NCBI GenBank assembly: GCA_964550165.1
Contig: CAZJYC010000109.1
Location: 1-6,030 of the forward strand
Origin: CAZJYC01 sp964550165
GTDB lineage: Bacteria > Acidobacteriota > Aminicenantia > Aminicenantales > Aminicenantaceae
Direction: 5' to 3'
DNA length: 6,030 nucleotides
A program made the translations under genes and the position numbers. Positions 1 through 5,782 of this stretch are shown in pieces; position 1 is the first letter of the stretch, and each line of letters begins with the position of its first letter. Under the pieces are notes generated by a model that did not search any database, had not been told where the DNA came from, and saw only the letters and a list, made by a program, of their open reading frames with translations.

Positions 1-2
1 AT

Positions 3-179
3 TTTGAGTTCACGGCTCATGCCAGAAAAGGACGGATTGTCTGCCCGGTTCGGTTTGACAAAGAAGAAGAAATCTCAGAAGGCGATAACAAATATCTAAT
101 AAAATCTTTCACAAAAGGCAAAAAATCGCCGCGGGTCTACATCAAGACAGGGACAGGAAGGGCAATACTTAAAGAGTAA
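3..179 (+). CDS. C-terminal end of a DUF4097-like beta-strand repeat protein (5' end outside window)
   Basis: This reading frame is open from the left edge and ends at TAA 177-179, giving 58 residues. The visible part has alternating beta-strand character with a block reading AHARKGRI near the start and YIKTGTGRAIL just before the stop, separated by a charged stretch. Two Gly-Arg turn motifs of the form K-x-G-R-[IA], with a small linker ending in KGKKSPR, resemble the last repeats of DUF4097 (putative adhesin-like beta-helix) proteins, which typically end in a TGSG-type strand. That assignment rests on pattern memory, not a search. Such proteins are usually exported or surface associated, but the signal sequence would lie outside the window. 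No terminator with a T tract follows the stop. The gene points toward the doubtful minus-strand frame at 198-431 (18 bases apart) and is unlikely to be part of the efflux operon. Confidence 0.6.
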   Translation, partial: FEFTAHARKGRIVCPVRFDKEEEISEGDNKYLIKSFTKGKKSPRVYIKTGTGRAILKE

Positions 180-197
180 GAAAAGAGAAATCTGACT

Positions 198-431
198 TCA
201 TTTTTTCTTTCCGTCCAAGCCGACTTTGAACTTTTTTGTCGGCTCCAGAAGCATCAAGGAGATATCCCTGCGCTCTCTCAAGGCGTCGTTGACATATTTT
301 TTATAATAATTTATATTTCCCCGCGGTGATTGAAGGGAAAAATCGATATCAAGAGGCTCGCTGGGCGATCCTCCCGGCACCACAAACGCAGGCCAGAAAA
401 GAGATCGAAGTGTAGAATTTATTCCCGCCAT
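198..431 (-). CDS. doubtful small hypothetical protein, 77 aa, or gene remnant
   Basis: I do not recognise this protein. It starts at ATG 429-431, and the frame stays open upstream to a stop at 480-482, so it could also be the tail of a gene whose 5' part has been lost. No clear Shine-Dalgarno site is seen; only a purine run (AAAAGAAG) abuts the ATG. In favour of a real gene: amino-acid composition is ordinary, there is a plausible charged helix in the second half (NYYKKYVNDALRERRD), it has a basic KKK end, and its stop lies 18 bases from the convergent stop at 179. Against it: there is no recognisable domain, a strong plus-strand promoter motif (289-317) lies inside it, and other spurious frames of similar length occur nearby. 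It would be transcribed divergently from the efflux operon. Confidence 0.35.
   Translation of the reverse strand: MAGINSTLRSLFWPAFVVPGGSPSEPLDIDFSLQSPRGNINYYKKYVNDALRERRDISLMLLEPTKKFKVGLDGKKK
218..244. repeat. perfect 7-bp inverted repeat (hairpin)
   Basis: AGCCGAC at 218-224 pairs with GTCGGCT at 238-244 around a 13-base, T-rich loop. It could fold on either strand. It is not followed by a T run on either strand, so it is not a standard intrinsic terminator, although its position shortly after the stop at 179 would suit a weak 3'-end hairpin for the upstream gene. It also lies within the last codons of the doubtful minus-strand frame. Confidence 0.4.
289..317 (+). promoter_or_regulatory. 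sigma70-like promoter candidate for the efflux operon
   Basis: A perfect -35 hexamer TTGACA (289-294) is followed by a 17-base spacer and TATATT (312-317), which matches the -10 consensus at five of six positions. The spacer is very A+T rich. Transcription would begin near 324 and leave a leader of about 175 bases before the ribosome binding site at 487-493. It is the best promoter motif I see upstream of the operon. The -10 is in A+T-rich DNA where such matches arise easily, and the site overlaps the doubtful minus-strand frame, so the two calls weaken each other. Confidence 0.45.
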
Positions 432-486
432 CTTCTTTTTTTGCCCAAGATACAGGATAATACAAAGAAACGAAGCAGCCTAATTT

Positions 487-493
487 GAGGAGG
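487..493 (+). promoter_or_regulatory. Shine-Dalgarno site of the broken outer-membrane gene
   Basis: GAGGAGG stands 3 bases before ATG 497 and 6 bases before ATG 500. The second ATG therefore has the better spacing. This strong site, followed at once by a signal peptide, shows where the ancestral outer-membrane efflux gene began and that its translation start has not decayed. Confidence 0.8.
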
Positions 494-496
494 AAT

Positions 497-1130
497 ATGA
501 TGACCAAACGAATCACCGGAGCTTCCATTTTTCTTATTCTCATCCTGGTTGCCGGGTCATATGCCCAGCAAAACAAAAAGTCCCTTTCTCTTGAAGATTG
601 CATTGTCAGCGCCATGAAGAACAATCTTCGCGAATGAAAAATTTATGCCCTCTTTATCTTTGAAGTTAGCTCGTGACTTGCTGGAAGAGAACAGTCAGCT
701 CCTGCCCGAACTAAACCTTCAGGCTTCCTACTGGAGTCCTGGAATTTCGGGGGACCAAATTCTTTATCTTGACGATAATCCTCTCTCTGGGATTGTAGTG
801 GGAACAATTCCTGGGTCGCCCAGCGAAGCGCTCGAAAACAGTCTCGGTTTCAAGCACGACAACTGGTCAATTGCGTTGACTTTGAATGTTCCTTTGAATA
901 CCATAATTTCTCGAGCTGACTACGCCCTGGCAAAGGTTAGCCTTCAACAGGCTCTGTTGGAGTTGAAAGATCAGGAGCAACAGCTCTTCCTGGAAGTCAA
1001 AACAGCCGTAAGGGCTGTCGAGACCAATTACCAGAGAGTTTAGGCCTACCAGGCCGTACGCGAAATGGCAAGAAAAAAGCTGGAAGCAGAGGATATAAAA
1101 CGAAATTCCCATATTATAAATCGGTTTTAG
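497..1130 (+). pseudogene. decayed TolC-family outer-membrane efflux protein (OEP)
   Basis: The intact gene would encode the trimeric outer-membrane exit duct of a tripartite efflux pump. The first fragment (497-637, 46 codons) has a basic start, a hydrophobic stretch and a cleavage-like GSYAQ (a signal peptide), then SLSLEDCIVSAMKNNLR, the typical first helix of TolC/OEP proteins. It ends at TGA 635-637. The family continues in another frame just before 645 with NEKFMPSLSL, normally about 20 residues further on. From there 132 codons run to TAG 1040-1042. They include KLARDLLEEN, QLLPELNLQASYWSPGISG and a coiled-coil stretch (ALAKVSLQQALLELKDQEQQ) ending TAVRAVETNYQRV, which belong to well separated parts of a normal OEP. 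After the amber codon the frame still reads AYQAVREMARKKLEAEDIK, then degenerates to TAG 1128-1130. The final OEP helices are absent. About 215 codons remain, against roughly 450-500 in the family. It is first in the operon, 14 bases before the adaptor start. Confidence 0.88.
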
Positions 1131-1144
1131 GAGAAGACGGGAAA

Positions 1145-2386
1145 ATGAAAACAATTGACAAAATTAAGAAGATGAACCTTACTCAGAAGTTGCTTTTGCT
1201 GATTGGAAGTATTCTGGTTATTTTAGTTATCTGGAAAGTTGGACAGGCGGTTTTTAAAAAGTCCAATTCAAGCAATCTCCGTCAGGCTGCCGTGGCTGTT
1301 GTCTTGAGACCGGTGGAGAACGGCTTGATTCGCGACATCGGTCAGTTTTCCGGGACTTTAATTCCAAAGTCTCAGTTTGTGGTGGCTCCCAAAGTTTCGG
1401 GCAAGCTGAAGAAACTTTATGTAAATATTGGAGATAGAGTTACCCACGGGCAGATAGTAGCCCAGCTTGATGATGAAGAATATCTGCAGCAGGTAGTGCA
1501 GGCGGAGGCCGACATTAAGGTAGCCAGTGCGAATGTGGAAGAGGCCAGAAGCGCTCTAGAGCTGGCCAAAAAAGACCTGGAAAGAGCAGCAGTCCTGCAC
1601 CAGAAGGGCATCTATTCAGATGCTGAGTTTGATACTGCCCAGGCCCAGTATCAATCTCAGGAAGCCAGGTTCAAGGTGGCCGAAGCCCAGGTGGCCAACC
1701 GGGAAGCAGCCCTGGAAACTGCCCGAGTTCGTCTTTCCTACACCCAGATTATGGCTGCCTGGGAATCTGGTGGAAATATCCGCTACGTGGGCGAAAGATA
1801 TGTGGATGAAGGAGCCTTGCTTTCAGTCAATACGCCGATCATTTCTATAGTTGAGCTGCAACCGATTACCGCCGTAATTTATGCTACTGATAAAGAATAT
1901 TTCAGAATAAAGGTCGGACAGGAGGTGGCCGTCAGCTCCGGCGTTTTCCCGGATAAAAAATTCCATGGTCAGGTGGTCAGAATAGCCCCTCTGCTCAAAG
2001 AAACATCCAGACAGGCCCGGGTAGAAATTGATATTGACAACGAAGAAAGCCAGCTTAAACCGGGCATGTTTATCAATGCTGAGATTGAATTTGACAGAAG
2101 AGAAAATGCTCGGATAGTTCCTTTTAGTGCTATAGTCAGCCGGGGCAATTCTCAGGGTGTCTTCCTGGCTGATCTGGAAAATAAAAAAGCGTTTTTCAAG
2201 CCAGTTAGGACAGGAATTATTGAAGGGGAAAAGGCTGAAGTTCTGGAGCCGGCTGACCTTTCGGGATTTGTGGTTACTCTGGGTCAGCATCTGCTGCAGG
2301 ACGGGATGGGTATAATTCTGCCTGAAACCGGAGAACAATCTGATAGCCCTCAGAAAGAAGGCAAGCCCTCCGCACCTGGAAGATAA
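1145..2386 (+). CDS. RND efflux periplasmic adaptor (membrane fusion protein, HlyD/AcrA family)
   Basis: This 413-residue protein is the periplasmic bridge of a tripartite pump, anchored in the inner membrane and linking the RND transporter to an outer-membrane duct. Residues 14-31 form an N-terminal membrane helix without a lipobox Cys. Residues 77-109 are the first half of the lipoyl domain (VAPKVSGKLKKLYVNIGDRV). Residues 111-195 form an Ala/Glu/Gln-rich alpha hairpin, with LHQKGIYSDAEFD near the turn. The second lipoyl half follows at about 197-237 (VGERYVDEGALL, then PIISIVEL). Residues 240-316 form the beta barrel, with the conserved LKPGMFINAEIEF, and 320-392 the membrane-proximal domain. 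The tail (393-413) is polar and low in complexity. The length is normal and no disruption is seen. The start at 1145 has AGGAG at 1129-1133, a rather long 11-base spacing. It lies 41 bases before the transporter gene, in an evident operon. Substrate cannot be told from the sequence. Confidence 0.95.
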   Translation: MKTIDKIKKMNLTQKLLLLIGSILVILVIWKVGQAVFKKSNSSNLRQAAVAVVLRPVENGLIRDIGQFSGTLIPKSQFVVAPKVSGKLKKLYVNIGDRVTHGQIVAQLDDEEYLQQVVQAEADIKVASANVEEARSALELAKKDLERAAVLHQKGIYSDAEFDTAQAQYQSQEARFKVAEAQVANREAALETARVRLSYTQIMAAWESGGNIRYVGERYVDEGALLSVNTPIISIVELQPITAVIYATDKEYFRIKVGQEVAVSSGVFPDKKFHGQVVRIAPLLKETSRQARVEIDIDNEESQLKPGMFINAEIEFDRRENARIVPFSAIVSRGNSQGVFLADLENKKAFFKPVRTGIIEGEKAEVLEPADLSGFVVTLGQHLLQDGMGIILPETGEQSDSPQKEGKPSAPGR

Positions 2387-2427
2387 TACATGTCTTTAGT
2401 ATTCTCATTTGAGACCGGGAGGAAAAA

Positions 2428-5400
2428 ATGAGCCTTTCTGAATTTTCTATAAAACGCCCGATTTTTATTACTATGCTTATTCTGGTGGTGCTGGTTCTGG
2501 GCTTTATTTCTTTAAGCCGGTTGCCGATTGACCTGATGCCTGACATTACCTTTCCAACCCTGAGCGTTTTTACTTCATATCCAAACACTGCTCCTGAAGA
2601 GATGGAACAAATAATTACAAGACCGATAGAGGAAGCTTTAAGTTCTGTTCCCGGAGTTGAAGAGATCTTTTCAGTTTCTTCACAGGGAAGCAGTTCGGTC
2701 CGGGTAATGTTTGACTGGGGAACCAATCTTGAGGCGGCCGCTGACGATATTAGGGAGAGAATAGACCGGATTATCGGAAGATTCCCGGAAGAAGTTCAGA
2801 GGCCGACTCTGCGGAAGTTCGACCCGGCCCAGATGCCAGTCCTGATGGTCGGCATTCTGAGTGAACTGGACCCGGTGCAGGTCAGAAAAATCATAGATGA
2901 GCAGGTTTCTTACAGGGTGGAAAGAGTTCCGGGTGTGGCCTCGGTTGATATCTGGGGCGGTCTGGAAAGAGAGATTCAGGTTAATTTATTTCCTGATAAA
3001 GTTAAAGCCCTCGGTTTGCCCCTGGATGTAATCATAACCAAAATCAGACAGGAAAATATTGATATTCCAGCCGGGACGATTGAAAAAGGTAATTATGAAA
3101 TAACGGTGAGAATTCCAGGAGCCTATACCAGCGTGGATCAAATTAAAGAGACCATTGTCGCTATTAGAGAAAGAGCGGTAATCAGGATAAAAGATATTGC
3201 CAGCGTTGAAGATACCCATCGCCGGATTACCAGAGTGGCCAGAATTAATGACCTTCAAGGTGTAAGACTGGCCGTGTATAAACAGTCGGGCCAGAATACG
3301 GTCAAGGTTGTAGAGGATGTTTATAAAGAACTGAAACGAATTCAGGAAGATTATCCTCAATTCAAGTTCATTACCATAAGGGACAGTGCTAAATACATCA
3401 AAAATGCTATCAATAACGTTGGTTCTGCGGCAATGTATGGTGGCTTGCTGGCGGTGTTTGTTCTGCTCTTCTTCCTGGTTAATGTCAGGAGCACCCTGGT
3501 CATAGCGCTGTCCATTCCCATTTCCATTATCGCCACTTTTACTCTGATTTATTTTAACGGATTTACTCTGAACGTCATGAGCCTGGGAGGCCTAGCTTTG
3601 GGTATCGGAATGATGGTAGACAGCTCCATCGTGGTTCTGGAGAACATATTCCGGTTGCGGAAAGGCGGTATGCCGCTGCAAAAAGCTTCTGTGGAAGGAG
3701 CCAGAGAGGTTACCTCAGCCATCGTCGCCAGCACAGTTACCACTTTGATTGTCTTCCTGCCCATGCTTTTTATCAGGGGAGCTTCAGGAATAATGTTTAA
3801 GCAACTGGCTTATGTAGTTTCTTTTTCCCTGGCTTGCTCCCTTATTGTTGCTCTGACTCTGGTGCCTATGCTAGCCAGCAAGATACTTAAGGGTGACAAT
3901 ATTGGCAGACATAATCCCGATTCATGGCTGGCGGCCAAAGCCAAACAGATTTTTTCCAGTATTGAAAATTCTTACAAGAATCTTTTGAATTATTGCCTGC
4001 ATCACAGGTTCAGAGTGGTGTTGATTACAGCGGTGCTGCTGGCAATCAGCATCTTTCTATTCCGGTTTGTCGGCAGGGAATATATGCCTCAGACAGATGA
4101 GGGCGAAGTCAGGATGACCGTGGAAATGGAAGTTGGAACCAGGCTGTCGGTTATGGACCAGAATCTCAGGGAAGTGCTGAATCTGGTTAAACCGATGGTC
4201 CCGGAAATTGAATCCATCGAAGAAAGAGCGGGCAGTGGAGGCTGGCGTGGTGCAGCTAATCAGGGTAATATTACTCTGAAACTGGTTCCTAAATCCCAGA
4301 GGTCCAGGTCCAGTATGGAAATTGCGGCTGATCTCAGCTGGAAGCTGTCGAATATTCCGGGAGCGATCATCCGCACCAGAGCCTCTGGCGGGCAGATGAT
4401 GTTCGGGATGAGGGGCGGCGGTGGTGAGGAAAGACTTCAGATTGAAATTCGCGGTTATGAGATGGAGGTGGCTCAGAACCTGGCTGCTGAGGTAAAAAGA
4501 GTTGTTGAAAAGATAAAGGGAGTCACTGATGTTCGCGTTAGCCGGGAGGAAGGGATGCCCGAGCAGCATCTGGTTATTGACCGCCAGAAAGCTTCTGATA
4601 TGAAATTATCAGTCAACCAGATCGGAGATTTTATCGGGACCATCTTATCAGGTTCTGAGGCCAGCCGGTTCAGGGAAGGTGGCCGGGAATACAGAATCCT
4701 GGTTAAGGTGAAGGATTCAGAATATCTGGATGTCAATGACCTGCTCGACCTGACCATAACCAATTCTGATGGAGAACAGGTTAGTCTGCGCAATGTGATC
4801 CAAGTGAGTAGCGAGCGAGGCCCCCAGCGGATAGAAAGAAGAGACAGAGAAAGAATAATTAACATTTCGGGGGAAATTGCCGACCGGGACCTGGGTTCGG
4901 TCATCCGGGATGCCCGTCAGGCGCTGAAGACTATCCCGATACCCAGGGACTTTGCCGTCAATTTCACCGGTGATTATGAAGAACAGCAAAAAGCCAACCG
5001 GGAATTGATGATCAGCATCATATTAGCTCTGTTTCTGGTTTATATGATAATGGCTATGCTTTATGAGTCATTCCGGGACCCGCTGATAGTTATGTTTTCT
5101 GTGCCACTGGCCATAGTGGGAGTGGCCTTGATTCTAATCCTGACAGGGACAACCCTGAATGTTCAAACTTACATCGGTCTTATCATGCTAGGTGGAATTG
5201 TGGTCAATAATGCCATTCTGCTGGTTGATTATACCAATCTTCTGAGACGTCGGGATGGCATGGAATTGATGGAAGCCATAAAAGAAGCTGGCAGGAGAAG
5301 GATGCGTCCAATTCTGATGACCGCTCTTACCACAATCATCGCCATGATTCCGATGGCTCTTGGGTTGAGAGAAGGAAGTGAGGTCCAGACTCCTCTGGCC

Positions 5401-5499
5401 CGTGCGGTTATCGGCGGTCTGACCAGCGCCACTTTCATTACCCTGGTGGTCATTCCCGTCGTTTATTCGCTTTTCGAAAAGAGAAGGAAAACAAGCTGA
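2428..5499 (+). CDS. RND-family efflux transporter, HAE1 type (AcrB-like inner-membrane pump)
   Basis: This 1023-residue protein is full length for the hydrophobe/amphiphile efflux family, a proton-driven homotrimer that moves substrates from periplasm or membrane into the outer duct. It begins EFSIKRPIF and TM1 spans about 9-29. A periplasmic porter/docking loop covers 30-332 (RLPIDLMPDITFP, YPNTAPEEMEQ). TM2-TM6 lie at about 333-352, 355-376, 383-405, 428-450 and 459-482, and TM7 at 527-547. The second periplasmic loop is 548-856, and TM8-TM12 lie at about 857-1014. TM4 carries GIGMMVDSSIVVLEN: Asp398 is kept, but Ser399 stands where AcrB has a second Asp (D408). In TM10, GGIVVNNAILLVDY has Asn927 where AcrB has Lys940. 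The switch-loop region (602-613) is GSGGWRGAANQG, without the AcrB phenylalanines. A Gly/Met-rich stretch is at 653-667. GGGAGG at 2417-2422 is 5 bases before the start. The protein is intact; substrate is unknown, though drug, bile or lipid-type amphiphiles are usual for this family, and metal-type CzcA/CusA membership is not favoured. Confidence 0.96.
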   Translation: MSLSEFSIKRPIFITMLILVVLVLGFISLSRLPIDLMPDITFPTLSVFTSYPNTAPEEMEQIITRPIEEALSSVPGVEEIFSVSSQGSSSVRVMFDWGTNLEAAADDIRERIDRIIGRFPEEVQRPTLRKFDPAQMPVLMVGILSELDPVQVRKIIDEQVSYRVERVPGVASVDIWGGLEREIQVNLFPDKVKALGLPLDVIITKIRQENIDIPAGTIEKGNYEITVRIPGAYTSVDQIKETIVAIRERAVIRIKDIASVEDTHRRITRVARINDLQGVRLAVYKQSGQNTVKVVEDVYKELKRIQEDYPQFKFITIRDSAKYIKNAINNVGSAAMYGGLLAVFVLLFFLVNVRSTLVIALSIPISIIATFTLIYFNGFTLNVMSLGGLALGIGMMVDSSIVVLENIFRLRKGGMPLQKASVEGAREVTSAIVASTVTTLIVFLPMLFIRGASGIMFKQLAYVVSFSLACSLIVALTLVPMLASKILKGDNIGRHNPDSWLAAKAKQIFSSIENSYKNLLNYCLHHRFRVVLITAVLLAISIFLFRFVGREYMPQTDEGEVRMTVEMEVGTRLSVMDQNLREVLNLVKPMVPEIESIEERAGSGGWRGAANQGNITLKLVPKSQRSRSSMEIAADLSWKLSNIPGAIIRTRASGGQMMFGMRGGGGEERLQIEIRGYEMEVAQNLAAEVKRVVEKIKGVTDVRVSREEGMPEQHLVIDRQKASDMKLSVNQIGDFIGTILSGSEASRFREGGREYRILVKVKDSEYLDVNDLLDLTITNSDGEQVSLRNVIQVSSERGPQRIERRDRERIINISGEIADRDLGSVIRDARQALKTIPIPRDFAVNFTGDYEEQQKANRELMISIILALFLVYMIMAMLYESFRDPLIVMFSVPLAIVGVALILILTGTTLNVQTYIGLIMLGGIVVNNAILLVDYTNLLRRRDGMELMEAIKEAGRRRMRPILMTALTTIIAMIPMALGLREGSEVQTPLARAVIGGLTSATFITLVVIPVVYSLFEKRRKTS

Positions 5500-5566
5500 A
5501 GCCAGCTTTGAAATAGAAAATTCAGGTGTCATCGAATTGATGAGCAGGTCTTCAGCTTTATTTTTT
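5493..5566 (+). terminator. possible terminator: long-loop inverted repeat plus T run after the transporter gene
   Basis: AAGCTGAAG at 5493-5501, which overlaps the transporter stop codon, is perfectly complementary to CTTCAGCTT at 5550-5558, and the second arm runs into TTTATTTTTT (5557-5566). Stem plus T run suits an intrinsic terminator for the efflux operon, but the 48-base loop is much longer than usual. A competing small hairpin shares the first arm: AAGCTG 5493-5498 with CAGCTT 5503-5508. It has no T run. Another short pairing, TCATC 5529-5533 with GATGA 5539-5543, lies in the loop and could shorten it. Confidence 0.35.
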
Positions 5567-5782
5567 CGTCTCTGTGCTCCAGATCAGTTTTCCTTCAGGG
5601 TCGACAAATCTTAGATAATAGCCCCAGCCTCCTCCGCCCTGAAGAACCTTCACCAGGAGCTTGTTCCATCCTTTTTTCAGCGAAACCTGGACTTTATCCT
5701 GGTCAGGGTAGGCGCCGCGGTAGGCCGGGTTGGTATGGACAAGCTCATCGTTGAGCTAGACGCACACTCCTTCAGATGGATA
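5558..5782 (-). pseudogene. C-terminal remnant of a secreted-type protein with a galactose-binding-like beta-sandwich domain
   Basis: Read on the minus strand, codons from 5782 down to the TAA at 5558-5560 give a recognisable domain end. SEGVCV is followed by an amber codon (5756-5758), then LNDELVHTNPAYRGAYPDQD, KVQVSLKKGWNKLLVKV, QGGGGWGYYLRFVDPEGK and IWSTETKK. The pattern x-DG-V-x-V-W-L-N-G-x-L-V-H, then L-K-K-G-W-N-x-L-L-x-K-V, is familiar from C-terminal jelly-roll (carbohydrate-binding-like) domains of large exported enzymes and repeat proteins. The TAG stands exactly where Trp is expected, so a single TGG-to-TAG change is the simplest cause. A further in-frame stop (5783-5785) and unrelated sequence beyond show that the 5' part is gone. 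No start codon with a ribosome site lies below the amber codon. The parent enzyme cannot be named. It converges on the transporter gene, 58 bases apart. Confidence 0.75.

Noticed and set aside
302..307. TATAAT as the -10 box after TTGACA at 289.
   Set aside because: The spacer would be only 7 bases. TATATT at 312-317 with a 17-base spacer is the better fit.
349..624. A 91-codon minus-strand open frame opposite the OEP start.
   Set aside because: It runs antisense to the signal peptide and first helix of the OEP remnant, has a Cys/Phe-heavy composition without motif, and overlaps the other minus-strand frame.
645..1043. The 132-codon frame treated as an independent small protein starting at ATG 645.
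   Set aside because: The ATG is the Met within the OEP block EKFMPSLS, the family match extends upstream of it and past the TAG, and no ribosome binding site precedes it.
1823..2726. Several long minus-strand open frames opposite the adaptor and pump genes.
   Set aside because: They are antisense to strongly conserved coding sequence, overlap each other and show no recognisable domain.
1040..5758. Two in-frame TAG codons inside recognisable protein families (1040-1042 plus strand, 5756-5758 minus strand), hinting at amber recoding.
   Set aside because: The expected residues differ (Glu-like in one, Trp in the other), both genes have additional lesions such as frameshift, truncation or loss of the 5' part, and the two intact genes give no support for recoding. 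Ordinary pseudogene stops are simpler.
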